Origin: Strix aluco
Lineage: Eukaryota; Chordata; Aves; Strigiformes; Strigidae
Length of the DNA stretch: 64,000 nt
Assembly: GCF_031877795.1 (NCBI RefSeq)
Contig: NC_133971.1
Span: 48,475,642-48,539,641, forward strand
Direction: 5' to 3'
The translations under genes and the position numbers were made by a program. Each line of letters opens with the position of its first letter. Position 1 is the stretch's first letter. A model generated the notes under the pieces. It saw only the letters and a list, made by a program, of their open reading frames with translations. It was not told the origin of the DNA and did not search any database. Positions 38,441-50,363 of this stretch are shown here, one piece after another.

Positions 38441-39499
38441 GATATTTTTTTGTTCTTCACGAAAACCCTTAAACTTTACTTACAATTTTACCTCTTCCAA
38501 AAATTCTAGAATATATTAATTAAGCACTTGTGATAGATTTCTACTCATCAGGTATGCAGTAGCAACAAATTTCAGCTCCATAGTTCAGAGCCTGCAGTTC
38601 CATGGGCCAACAATAAACCTACACTTCTACCCACTTGTTTTTCCCTCACCTCTCATTCCATCAACTGACCTGAAAGGACACATTTCTGTTTGGTGTTTTA
38701 TCCAGTGCATCTGTTCATCAGGTCTATTTGAAGTGCTCTGACCTCTACAAGTAATGCACTAGTAGACTCCTTCTAAGAAGTATAGTATGTTTTTTAACTT
38801 TCAATGACAATTACACAATAACAAAATGATGGATGAATCATCTGTTTTTTAACATTTGTAAGCTTCTGAAGAGGATTAGGTGCAATGACATGTCCTATGT
38901 TCCTACATGGCCTATAACATTTGGACTGGCATCAGAATGATGGAATATTTCTATGCATCTTACATTTGTATCAATATCTGTTTCTGATCACCACTAATTA
39001 TTTTTGACTTTTTCATTTGCTTCCTCAAAGCTGGCTCCCTGGAAATTATATGTATTTTTAATTCAAGTACTCCAAAGAGTTTTACAGCCACTCAGTTTAA
39101 CATGATGTACTCTATCACCTTAAAGATTCTCAGTTTATACTGGTTTAACAATACCTTAACTGTGTTATATTAAGAATAAGGAGAAACACTTTCTATATTA
39201 TAAAGTTTTTTTCCATTATCCAGGAGATATGTTGAGTTAGCTAGTAAAAATAGAAAGAAGGAAACATAATTTATTGTGGCTGCCACTAGTGAAAAAAGAA
39301 AGTCTTCTGAACAGAGCATATATTATTTTTGTACAATAGGGCCTGTTTATCTCATAAAGCAACTAAAAGAAACCTATTGAAACACACTGGTGTCTTGATA
39401 CTATGCCAAACAAATTTGAATATCTTTCTCAGTCTCTTCTCTGATATTAATATAAAAATTAGTATTTATTTATATTTGTCCTGAAATTTTGAAAACTCA

Positions 39500-40160
39500 G
39501 TCAAATGATGACCTGCAGATCTTCTCCACCTTGATCCTCAGTGGTCTCCATTTTAATTAATGGTTTTAAGGTTACCCCCTCATTCTTGGGGTAAAAATTT
39601 TTTGGCTCGTTTCTAACTCCTTTAATTTGGACTGTAAGATTTTTCTCTTGGTCCAGAGCATCTGACAGAGCCACACAGAGTCACTGAGTGGTGTTATGCT
39701 CAGCAGCTAATTGGCTTTGCAAAATTTCATTTTGCTCTTTCAAGGACTTAACTTTTTTTTTCAGTAATGTTACATTCCTCAGCCAATATATCCTGGAGAG
39801 ATTTTATCATATCTTACAAGGATTTGATTATCTCCCCTTCTGCTTGCTTGTTCATGTGTTTTTGGGCTGCAGTCAGTGCTGCCCCTAATACAGCACACAC
39901 TACAGATTTTCCTTTGCTGGGCCACAACCTTTGCTCCTCGCAAGGGTAGTGATATGGCTTGCCACTGATTCTGGATTACACCAATTATCATGGGCCCAGA
40001 TCATTCCTGGTGGAATAGGACTTGCCTTATATTTCTTCAGTGTCTCAAGAATAGGGGAACAGTCAAGCACTGACATTTCCCAGGCAGTCGCAGCTTGCCA
40101 CTGCTCAAACCTCTCCCAGCTTATAGCTGAGGGGTCAATTCCTGGTTCTCCCTGTCCATG
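39500..40160 (-). pseudogene. gag: gag matrix fragment of the second ERV
   Basis: Read on the - strand, the frame gives ERFEQWQAATAWEM, then LETLKKYKASPIPPG, then AHDNWCNPESVASHITTLAR. This is a matrix-like pattern I recognise from avian endogenous gag. Beyond it, toward 39500, stops and frameshifts interrupt a Gln/Glu/Leu-rich stretch that could have been a coiled coil. There is no good start codon and no capsid. Confidence 0.6.
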
Positions 40161-40209
40161 TCATTGGATGGAGAATCAGTATCCCATAGGACTTTCCAAC
40201 ACCAAGGGG

Positions 40210-40227
40210 ATCCTGCTGACTACGACA
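40210..40227 (-). promoter_or_regulatory. Primer-binding site, serine tRNA-like
   Basis: The - strand reads TGTCGTAGTCAGCAGGAT, which matches the complement of a serine tRNA 3' end (as I recall it) at 16 of 18 positions. It lies 7 nt after the proposed LTR end. Serine primers are uncommon among retroviruses. Confidence 0.65.
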
Positions 40228-40329
40228 ATTTTAATGTCACATCCTGCTCAGACGAGGGAGAGAAGTGACTCAGATTTGTAAATCCCCAATGCCGTGGACA
40301 ATGGTGAGACAAGTCTCAAAGTCCAGACA

Positions 40330-40335
40330 TTTATT
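40330..40335 (-). promoter_or_regulatory. Polyadenylation signal of the second ERV LTR
   Basis: AATAAA on the - strand, about 95 bp before the LTR end. Confidence 0.6.
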
Positions 40336-40598
40336 AACTTTCCACAATGTACTAATTGGATACATGATAATTGGCTAAGTATATAATGAGTTATGGCAAG
40401 TGATACAGTATGCTTTGCATTGCTTAATGGTAGTGAAGGAAAAGGGGAAAAAGGAAAGGGGGGAGATGGAGAGAATAGAGGAATAGAGATCACCGGTCTG
40501 GGTTCCTGCATTGATCCCACCAGTGAGGGTTCCAGGAGGCAGCCATGTTCTTTGCTTCACTGCACTCTCCGAACCGCCCCCTGCCTTGCACCCCCTCA

Positions 40599-40605
40599 AT
40601 TTATA
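40599..40605 (-). promoter_or_regulatory. TATA box of the second ERV LTR
   Basis: The - strand reads GGGTATAAATTGAGGG. A good TATA box in the U3 position. Confidence 0.6.
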
Positions 40606-42069
40606 CCCACTTTCCTTGGGTCCGTCCCCTAGGTCAACCCACACACCAACATATCCCATGGATGGGAAGGAGTAAGGTGCTTCATGGGATGATGTAATTA
40701 CCATGATCTTATTAATCTTTATTAGCATATGCAGGTGTGTCAACTTTAATATGCATTTTGTGGATAATGAAGTAAAGGTCATTCACTGGACAGATGACCC
40801 TTGAAATTTGGCCAGGTGCACCAGAGTAGAACCGTCCTGCCTTCACAGGGCTCCCTCCTCCAGCTGCATCCTGTGTTATCCAGGAAGTCTTTTCAGCTCC
40901 AAACTCCACAGTATCCACCCCATGACTCGCTACTTGTGAGTGTTTGAGAAATTCCTCTGTTCAGAGGCCCTCTGCTCCCCCCATCCCTTATCTCTCTCAG
41001 GCTGTTTTTTCTCACAGGCCTGTTTCTCTCAGGCCCTGTTTTGATGAGTTATAATTCATCTCTCACAAGGTCATGTCTTTGTTTAGGCAATTCCTTGACA
41101 GAAAAATCCTATTCCATTTACTCAACCCTGGACAGGAAATTTTTCCAGTATGGATGCATTTTAGATTATAGTCTTTACATCAAAAATTCTCAGCCATGTC
41201 AGTAAATTCATCTTGCATCAGGCTTATAGTCCCAGATAATCCTTACCAAAATTATTAAAATATTCTCATGAATACAATAATTTTCTTTTCCCCATAGCCA
41301 CATAATGTAAATTATGCAAATGAACAAAAAGAAAACAGCAGTGGAAATAATGATACACCCTTCACAGCAATCATCCATATGATAATATAATTTTTAGGCA
41401 TGGAAACTGAGGACATACAAAGCATGGAAAACTAGTGATGAAGAAAAACAAAATTACATAAACTCATGCTTCATTAAAATATTTCAGCAAATGCTGGCGC
41501 TTTTTTTGTGTATATGAATTATGCCAGTTATATTGGATTGACTGCCAGATTCCCAACATGCATATTTTCCCCTCTGTATATGTAAAGATGTGAAGAGAAA
41601 GACCATATTTTACAACTTGATATTTCTTGGATCTTTCAAACTCACTTAATCATACTAGCACTCACTTTCATGAGTTCAGCTTATTAAACAGATAACAAAT
41701 CTGTATCTGATGCATCATAGCTAATCTTAAATGGAGGCAGTCTTGATCTCAGGATATATAGAACAAATTACTGAAGGTCCATTTTGTGGACTGAAGTTGG
41801 GGAACAATATTTTGAAGCATAGTTTGATACTCTACAACGCATCAAAAAAAATGAGAATCTAATGTGCTTTTCACTTGTTTTTGGAGGAACTGGATCATTA
41901 TTACTGAAAGATTACTACAGTCCAGCATTGGTTTACATCACAACATCCTTACTTGTCATGATAATCAGTACATAACTGGTATTTGCATGATTCAGTATCG
42001 AGTCTTTAGATAATAACTGTTATTACATGCTTTTTCACACACTCCTTGTCTCCTGAGGGAAATGCAGCT

Positions 42070-42253
42070 TGTTGTGAGCCTCCTCCCCTCAAAGAGTTTC
42101 ATCTCTTAAAGTAAAAAGTTGAATGTTATCAACTGCTGCCACATATTCTAGTATATTTTTATACCCTGGAATATCTATTGGATTATTCTAATCATTTCTT
42201 GTCCTAAACAGCTCAGAGCTGAAGGCAAATTGACTGCATTGTTACAGTATAAA
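42070..42253 (+). repeat. Inverted repeat, left arm
   Basis: From TGTTGTGAGCC to ACAGTATAAA. Its reverse complement recurs at 43229-43413 with about 8 differences, roughly 95% identity. The arms end abruptly on both sides. I recognise no terminal motif or transposase. The 975-bp spacer shows no coding potential. Confidence 0.9.
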
Positions 42254-43228
42254 AAGGCTTTAGCATAAGACAACAGGGCCCTGCATCCTCCTAAGAATGC
42301 ACTGCAATGTATTACCTGTTTTAAATGAAATAATTACTGATCCACAAATAAGTATTAATCCTAGTGGCTTATCAAAATTTAACACCAGCAGAGAGCTTTA
42401 TTGTAAGAAAATTAAAAATATGTATGGCAAAAAAAGTTAAAACACAGATTGCTACCTGTTTCTTTTACAATTTTTAAATTAAAATATTATATGTTAAATT
42501 TTCTGCTGACTATAAGGCTTTTAATTGTATATGGGCATTTTAACACTAGTGTAAGAGGGTTTTCCCTTCTTCTGAAGCAAGTTTTTCTAGTCTGGTAAAG
42601 AATTTAACAAATCTTAGCAGCATTACATGTACCAAGCCAAAATGTATTTATGGCTTGTAATATGTCTAGATTAGTAGAATGATATAAATATTCATCAGAG
42701 AAAAGGTATTATACTTGAACTACTGCAAAGCTGACAAATTACAAAATCAAAAATAAAACGATCTAAAATAATTATTTAAAAATTACCTATTCATCATCAG
42801 GAAATTCCTTAACATTGATCATTATGCAAAATCTCATGTCTTGCAGAGGATCATTTTGGAAATGATGGCAAATGCATGCATCCTGATTACTCACTGCAGG
42901 GATTATTCAAGTAACAGAACATATGCAATTTTGAGTCATGCAGTTGTCACCATAGTAACATGCCTATCTTTATAACAAACAATGTTTTTACAGTGTTTAC
43001 AGTTATCAAAAACTGAACTCTATGAACCTAATCTTACATGACGGCATCTCCTGTCTCCATCTTCCATATTCATTATTCAAATCTATTTTTTTAACATGAA
43101 ACCAAAGACAATTTTGACTACATATATCTTTGCCTATAATAAGCCTTAGTTGCTTTTAGAATATAAATTGATTATTTTATTCTTGTAGCACTGGAAACAT
43201 ACTACAGACTACATACTACTATTATTGG

Positions 43229-43413
43229 TTTATACTGTAACAATGCAGTCAATTTGCCTTCAGCTCTGAGCTGTGTAGGGCAAGAAATGATTAGAATAAT
43301 CCAATAGATATTCCAGGATATAAAAATATACTAGAATATGTGGCAGCAGTTGATAACATTCAACTTTTTACTTTAAGAGATGAATCATCTTTGAGGGGGA
43401 GAGGCTCACAACA
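43229..43413 (-). repeat. Inverted repeat, right arm
   Basis: Reverse-complement copy of 42070-42253. Differences are a few substitutions and one 1-bp indel, mostly near its outer end and near the middle of the arm. If single-stranded or transcribed, the two arms could form a long stem. Confidence 0.9.
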
Positions 43414-46400
43414 TTCATTGGTTGAATATTATACACACATACACTTGCAGGCTAGCACATTAGGCCATCATTTTCCATAGTTGAAAGATTGCTCCCCTCC
43501 AATAAACTGTCTTAAGCATGCACATAATCTAAAATTCAAAACAGGATTCTAATCTCCCATCTGATGTCTTCATGATCCCTTTCCCATCAGTTCTGTTTTC
43601 AAACAAAGCCACAGTTGTTTAAACAAAGCCTTGGTCAGTGAGCCCATCAACATAGCTGCATGCAAAATACCTAAATCCAGAGGCCTGAGGAAGCAGAGAG
43701 TTGAAAAGTAAATCTAAGCAATTTAGGACAATGAATCAAAAATGAGATTATTTACTTTTTAAAATCAAGATCTTTCTAATATACGGCTTTCACTTTTTAG
43801 TTATTTTTTGAAGTTGGTAACTTGGTATGCAGATACTTAGTCTCTCAAACCAAAAAATACCCTTCCACCTTCTGATGTAGATGTGTTTCCTCTCCCCTAA
43901 GTTACAATATAGTTCAGCCTCTCAGATTCTTTTAGTTTGCATCACATTCCCTCACAACCCCATTCAGTGAAAGAGGACATGAAGGTTCAATCTCAGATTG
44001 TGCATTTAAAGAACCAGTGTGTATTCTGGGCTGGGGTTTTTTTTTGCTTTGTTTTGGACATTTTTGCTGGTTTGGTCAAACAAAAACATAGAAATATCTA
44101 TAGTCTTGTCAAGATAGATGCTATTCTATTTTAGGTTGTAAAATAAACCTGAAAAACAAAATGAAAAGCAGGGACAAGGGGAACAAAATAGAATATTTGC
44201 AAAAAAAGAAGAAATTTTTCATGTGAAAGTTCTAGAATTATCTTTTTTAGGTAAATAAAATAGAGAGAGATCTATAGATCTATATATTTAGATGTATAAT
44301 CTATATAATTTAGTTAACGCCTAATTTTTTGCCCAGTTCTTGTAGTTTTCTCAAATATATTAGCCACCACATCTTCATTTTCCTGTTGCCATTTCAACTT
44401 TTTTTTTTTTTTAATTTTAAATGGGTGAAAACACTTTCACAATGACTTTCATCAAAAGCTTAAAACTTTAATTAGAACAAATAGAAGTCTTAAACAGGCT
44501 GGACGAGCACTTCCTCCTTTCTCTGTTACTAGGTCAGCCATGTCAAACTACCAAGGTCCTATAATTCTATAGCAGCCTGATAACTCTCAAATACATTTCC
44601 AATTGTAACAATATTTTGCATATTTCTGAAGATATAAATGTTTACAGTCCATAACATCTCCATGTAGAAAGTTGGTCAAGCTAGCAAATATGGTCAAAAA
44701 TGATGCACCAGAAATCTAAAATAATCAAAATTTATCTATTTGTTCCTTTAAGATATCTGCTATGACATCTAAAGTTTTATGAAAGTTTTACGAAACCAAA
44801 CTTCACACTTGAAAGTCATCTTTTGCTAATATACCATAAGAAATACAGTCATAAATGTGAGCTAGTGGGTGAAATTCTGAAGAGGAAACAAACCAAATAT
44901 ATTCATAGCACATTTCATGTTCTCGCAGAAAACCAAATTGTTCTGAAAAACATGAAATATGTCAAGAAAGCAAATGAATCATTGCTTTAACACAGTTCGT
45001 CAAGATCTGGCCTTTAGAGGTCATTACAAGAAATGCAATAGAAAGTGAAGGTAATTTTCTAGAATTAAATTATCTTTTTGTGAAATATTATCAAATATGT
45101 ACCAGTGATTTACAAATGTTTAATTTCACAGGCTACAAATCTCAGAGTGAATTGCTCTGCATTGCTCTTGACACAAGAACTGAGAAAATATACATTGAGT
45201 TTGATTACTGATGAACTATCTTTAGACCATGAGCAACATTTTATTTACATCAGTTACACTAAAAGCTTAAATCTATCTCAGCAATTGGATGCAAGAGCTT
45301 CTTCTGATTTCTGGTGTAATGTACAAATACATGATGGAAAGATGTAGAAAAAGTTTAAAATTAAAATTGTGATGGTGTTCGTACAAAGAAGATGCATAAA
45401 AAGATTAAGAAAACTTCGCAGTTATTCATGCTGTCCTCATGTCATATAAACTTGCTGAACATAATGGATGTTTACAAAGTAAGACCTTCAGAAATCCTAC
45501 AGAACCTGTCTGTAGTTATTTCACTGTGTCTTCAGTCCACACAGTTTACCTAAACCAATGATATTTTCATGGAGTAAAACCATTTCAGATGACTACTGTC
45601 ACACCTGCAAGATCCCTTTCTTCTTTATTATGCTTGCACAGAGAACCTCAGCCTTGTGTTTTCTGTTGGCTTTCCTGCCAGTGTTTTAACCTACATGCAA
45701 ATATTGTATTTTCCTATCATTTTGTTAATCTGTACCACAAGTCAACCTATTACAAGCAATTGCGTTAGTAGATTAACTTTTCAAAGCAGTGTTTACGTGT
45801 CCATTGGGTCTAGAAGTTCCATCACCAAAAGCGACTTAGGATGCTGAGATTCAATGAGACAAGAGACTGGGGATCTTCAAAGGAAGACAGATGTTGAACT
45901 CTACAGAAGGTGATTTGTCACTGGTTTTGCCCTAGAGTTCTGTGTTAGACTGTAGGGCTCTGCTGTGTAGCAGAGTGAGAGTGAGGCTCTATAAATGAGA
46001 TGAACAAATGTGTTGGCAGGTTGTCTTAGGTGCTGCATCAGCTAGGAATATTGAGAGTCTTATGTCTATGTGGATTCACCATCTCAAACCATTCATGGAA
46101 ACAGGCAAGAAATTTTATTGCAAGAGTCCTAAAATGTTTTTAAAATTCCTTTAACTTGTCTTAATAGTTCAACATGTTCTGTCATCTTCTTGCATTAAGA
46201 CTACTTGAGAAACTTGACCTGAATTCCAACAATGTTTCAGCCACTCTGAAACATCATTTTTCAAGAGATAGATGACCAACCAAAAGTATTGGAACATTAT
46301 CAACTCCATGTGGGGAAATACTAACCACATGGACCAGAACAGTAATAGATGCGTTTTATTACAGAACCTGATCAGCCACAGAGGATTGCTAAATGAATCT

Positions 46401-47053
46401 GAGGTGCTTCTTTCCCAGAGATGTGGCAGATGATATTTCTGAGAACAGTGGGGAGAATCGTTAACAGTGTACATAAAAACTAATTCTATTTTGCACTGGA
46501 ACGAATCTCTTATGTCTTCCAATGCATGCCAGATTTAAAAGTCCTACTTTTTTTCCAACCGTTTCTCTTTAAGCTTGTGTAACCCAAACACAAATAACCC
46601 TGAATATGCACCACACAGTAGCTACAAAAATTTGCTGTGATACACAGAGTATGTCTTATAAAATTTATGTGATTTGCTTTGATATCAGTTTGTGTGCTCA
46701 TTAAGTAGCAATGACTTTCAGATGGAAAAAGGATGTTTTAATTCAAAAATTTGTTGTTTGATTCAAAGACTGTGATTTCAAATACTCAAGACCAAAGAGC
46801 ACAGTTTTCAGATTTTCAACAAATTTCTTCTATCTGTGGTTTATTTTTAAAATTCAGATTATATCTGAGATTAAAGATTAAATTGAATATTAAGGGTGGT
46901 TTGATTCTTTGAATAAGTGGAAAATATGATATGAAAATTGTTCTTAATGTGTATAAGCAAAAACAATATCACAGAATTACAGAATCATCTAGGTTGGAAA
47001 AGACCTTGAAGATTATCCAGTCCAAACATTGACCTAACATTGACAGTTCTCAA

Positions 47054-48860
47054 CTACACCATATCCCTAAGTGCTACGTCAACCCAATTCTTAAACACCT
47101 CCAGGGATGGGGACTCCACCACTGCCCTGGGCAGCCCATTCCAACGCCTAACAACCCGTTCTGTAAAGAAATAATTCCTAATATCTAGTCTAAACCTTCC
47201 CTGGCGCAACTTGAGGCCATTACCTCTTGTCCTATTGCTTGTTACTTGGTTAAAGAGACTCATCCCCACCTCTTTGCCACCTCCTTTCAGGTAGTTGTAG
47301 AGGGTGATGAGGTCTCCCCTCAGCCTCCTCTTCTCCACACTAAACAACCCCAGTTCCCTCAGCCGCTCCTCGTACGACCTGTGCTCCAGACCCTTCACCA
47401 GCTTCGTTGCCCTTCTCTGGACACGCTCGAGTCATTCAATGTCCTTTTTGTAGTGAGGGGCCCAAAACTGAACACAGGCATTGAGGTGCGGCCTCACCAG
47501 TGCCGAGTACAGGGGAAAGATCTTTTCCCTGTCCCTGCTGGCCACGCTATTTCTGATCCAAGCCAGGATACCATTGGCCTTCTTGGCCACCTGGGCACAC
47601 TGCTGACTCATGTTCAGCTGGCTGTCAATCAACACCCCCAGGTCCCTCTCTGACTGGCAGCTCTCCAGCCACTCCTCCCCAAGCCTGTAGCGCTGCTGGG
47701 GGTTGTTGTGGCCCAAGTGCAGCACCCGGCATTTGCCCTTATTGAAAATCCTACAGTTGGCCTTTGCCCATTGCTCCAGCCTGTCCAGGTCTCTCTGCAG
47801 AGCCTCCCTACCCTCGAGCAGATCAACACTCCCACACAACTTGGTGTCGTCTGCAAACTTACTGAGGGTGCACTCGATCCCCTCGTCGAGATGATCAATA
47901 AAAATGTTAAACAGGAGTGGCCCCAAAACCGAACCTGGGGGACACCACTCGTGACCGGCCTCCAACTGGATTTAACTCCATTCACCACAACTCTTTGGGC
48001 CCGGCCATCCAGCCAGTTTTTTACCCAGTGAAGCGTGCGATCATTTAAGCCTCGAGCAGCCAGTTTTGCCAGGAGAATGCTGTAGGAAACGGTGTCAAAG
48101 GCCTTACTGAAGTCAAGGTAGGCAACATCAACAGCCTTTCCCTCATCCAATAAGCAGGTCGCCCTGTCGTAGAAGGAGATCAGGTCTGTCAAGCATGACC
48201 TGCCTTTCATAAACCCATGCTGACTGGGCCTGATCATCTGGTTGTCCCACATGTGTTGTGTGATGGTACTCAGGATGAGCTGCTCCATCAGCTTCCCAGG
48301 CACCGAAGTCAAGCTGACAGGCCTGTAACTTCCCAGATCATCCTTCTGACCCTTCTTATAGATGGGGGTCATGCTGGCCAATTTCCAATCTGTGGGGACC
48401 TCCCCGGTCAGCCAAGACTGCTGGTAAATGATGGAAAGCGGCTTGGCGAGCACCCCAGCCAGCTCCTTCAGCACCCTCGGGTATATCCCATCCAGTCCCA
48501 TAGACTTGTGTATGTCTATTTGATGCAGTAGGTCGCTGACTATCTCCTCCTGGAATGCGGGGGGGTTGTTCTCCCAGTCTCTGTCCTCTGGCTGAGGAGG
48601 CTGGATTCCCTCAGTACAACTAGTCTTGTTATTAAAGACTGAGGCAAAGGAGGCATTAAGGACTTCAGCCTTCTCCTTATCACTTCTGCCATGTTTCCTC
48701 CTGCGTCTAGCAGGGGATGGAGACTCTCCCTGGTCTTCCTTTTGCTGTTGACATACTTATAGAAACATTTCTTGTTATCCTTGACTGCTGAATCCAGATT
48801 AATTTCTAACTGGGCTTTAGACCTCCTGATTTGCACCCTGCATAGCCTCACAGCATCTTT
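47054..48860 (-). pseudogene. CR1 ORF2 reverse transcriptase region
   Basis: ORF2 drives target-primed reverse transcription. In order: RRSKAQLEIN (start of the RT region), a degraded patch to ~48510, then DGIYPRVLKELAG, TPIYKKGQKDD, RPVSLTSVPGK, SQHGFMKGRSCLTDL, DFSKAFDTVS and TSGVPQ. A 1-base deletion near 47942 shifts the frame. The next frame has [14 protein letters not shown] and the catalytic FADDT. A TGA at about 47432 interrupts it, and the C-terminal tail ([36 protein letters not shown]) ends at 47054. Non-functional, though the palm residues are kept. Confidence 0.92.
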
Positions 48861-49212
48861 GTAACCATTGTGAGTGGCTAGCCCCTTCTTCCAAAGGCTG
48901 TAAACTCTCCTTTTCTCTCTGAGTTGCAGTCAAAGCTCCCTGTTCAGCCAGGATGGTCTTCTCTGTCGCCTGCTCCTCTTACAGCACCTGGGGACAGCCT
49001 GCTCCTGTGCCATTAACACTTCCTTCTTAGAGTGTCCAGCCTTCCTGGACCCCTATACCCTTCAGGACCATCTCCCAAGGGATTCTGTCAAGCTGGTGCT
49101 TGAACAAGTCAAAGTCAGCCCTTTGGAAGTCCAGGATGTCAGTTCTGCTACCCCATCTCCTGGCGTCTCTAAGAATACAGAACTCTATTATTTCATGATG
49201 GCTGTGCCCTAG

Positions 49213-49690
49213 TCAGCCTCCAATCACCACATCATCCACCAGTCCTTCTCTGTTCACAAAGAGGAGATCCAGCAGGGCACCTTCTCTTGTCGGTTCTCTC
49301 ACTAGCTGCATCAGGCAGTTGTCTCCCACACATTCCTGGAATCTCTGAGACTGGTCTCGCTCTGCTGTGTTGTATTTCCAGCAGATGTCTGGGAAGTTAA
49401 AGTCTCCCACAAGAACAAGGGCAAGCGATCGTGAGATTTCTCCTAGGTGCCTATAGAATATTTCATCCACCTCTCTGTCCTGGGTGCGTGGCCTATAGTA
49501 GACTCCTACTACAACATCTGCCCTGTTGGCCTTCCCCCTGATTCTAACACAAAGACACTCCACCCTGTCTTCACTATACTTGTGCTCAAAGCAATCATAA
49601 CTGTCCTTAACATAGAGCACTGCCCCACTACCTCTCCTTCCTTGTCTGTCCCTTCTAAAGAGCTTGTAGCCATATACGTGCACTGAGTAA
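49213..49690 (-). pseudogene. CR1 ORF2 endonuclease remnant
   Basis: The C-terminal part of the APE-type endonuclease that nicks target DNA: GYKLFRRDRQGRRGSGAVLYV, then VYYRPRTQDREVDE, then VLVGDFNFPDICW (with the Asp and Asn of the GDFN motif), then LLDLLFVNREG. The N-terminal catalytic part is absent through truncation. From 49212 down to ~48860 the link to RT is degraded. Confidence 0.88.
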
Positions 49691-50023
49691 CACAAGTTTG
49701 TAAATTTATATCATCTATAGGATCTTAATCTTTTTAGGAAAAGCAAATCCTATGCTCAGCACAAAAAAGCTGGAAGTCAGATATTAAGACTAAAATAATG
49801 GATAAGACACTTGTATGAAATCATTTAGATATTGATATCCCTCAGAAGGAAATCCAAAGTCAAGGGCTGCAGAAAGTATTTTCTTCACATCTAGAATTAT
49901 CATCTGGGGTGACACAGACTTTCTTCACAAGGGAATGCAATAATACAGCTAATAAATTTTCAGATGTATGTCTGTCTCTATTTGCCTTTGCTTGTAAATA
50001 AAACAAAGGAAAGCACAGTAAAT
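49691..50023. other. Short noncoding spacer
   Basis: AT-rich sequence between the CR1 end and the solo LTR. Nothing recognised. Confidence 0.5.
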
Positions 50024-50028
50024 TAACC

Positions 50029-50358
50029 TGTCCTGGTTTAACCAGGATAGAGTTAAGTTTACCCAGCAGTGGGGAGGAAGCTCTAGCCGGGTTATTCAGA
50101 TACCATTCAGACGTCACATCCTGGCGCCAGAGTGCGGGGCGTGTGGTTTATACATCTGGTCCTCTCACTGCTGTATTGGTAGATATTTTGCTCTGTTCAT
50201 TGTTATCACTATTACTGTTATTGTTTGTTGTGTTGCTGTTGCTCTGTTGTATTAAACCTTTCCTTATCTCAGTCTCGGGGCTTTGTATTTCACTCCCTTT
50301 GTGGGGGAGGGGCAGCAGCCGCGTGGTCTCAGACCCCGGCAGGGGCTAAACCATCACA
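50029..50358 (+). mobile_element. Solo LTR with 5-bp target duplication
   Basis: Starts TGTCCTGGTTTAACCAGG and ends CTAAACCATCACA, flanked by TAACC on both sides (50024-50028, 50359-50363). It has a TATA-like GTTTATACA and an ATTAAA before the U5-like CTTTGTATTTCACTCCC. A sister copy lies at 56123. The 5-bp duplication is unlike the 4-bp one of the class I elements here, so it is a different family. Confidence 0.9.
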
Positions 50359-50363
50359 TAACC

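Larger units (their letters stand above)
39490..41100 (-). mobile_element. Second ERV, 5' part only: LTR, primer site, gag fragment
   Basis: On the - strand: LTR (41100 to 40235), a short spacer, a primer site like the 3' end of serine tRNA, a leader, and a gag matrix fragment that fades near 39490. The rest of gag, pol, env and the 3' LTR are missing, so the copy is truncated. The primer site and gag type differ from the class I ERV, so this is a distinct family. Confidence 0.8.
40235..41100 (-). mobile_element. LTR of the second ERV
   Basis: On the - strand it starts TGTCAAGGAATTGCC and ends GATGTGACA. The terminal pentamers TGTCA/TGACA are inverted repeats. About 866 bp. A TATA box (TATAAAT, 40599-40605) is followed ~265 bp later by AATAAA (40330-40335), in correct order. 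A purine-rich block near 40430-40490 lies between them. No partner LTR is visible. Confidence 0.7.
41101..46968. other. Noncoding DNA containing an inverted duplication
   Basis: AT-rich with no exon or classified transposon. Its one notable structure is the pair of ~185-bp inverted arms at 42070 and 43229. Poly(T) near 44.4 kb and an AT-rich palindromic patch near 44.27 kb are simple sequence. Confidence 0.55.
46969..49690 (-). mobile_element. CR1 LINE, 5'-truncated, about 2.7 kb
   Basis: The 3' end lies at low coordinates: the - strand ends with two ATTCTGTR octamers after the CCTAGATGATT block. The element carries the C-terminal part of the endonuclease, the reverse transcriptase and the ORF2 tail, all degraded. 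It ends abruptly at about 49690 within the endonuclease, the usual 5' truncation of CR1. It is opposite in orientation to the CR1 at 51670. Confidence 0.93.

Noticed and set aside
44266..44310. AT-rich near-palindrome (GATCTATAGATC and neighbours)
   Set aside because: Low-complexity AT sequence often yields such symmetry, and no flanking structure supports an element.
47246..48531. Several open frames on the + strand across the first CR1
   Set aside because: They are antisense to the RT region of the CR1 and have no motifs of their own.
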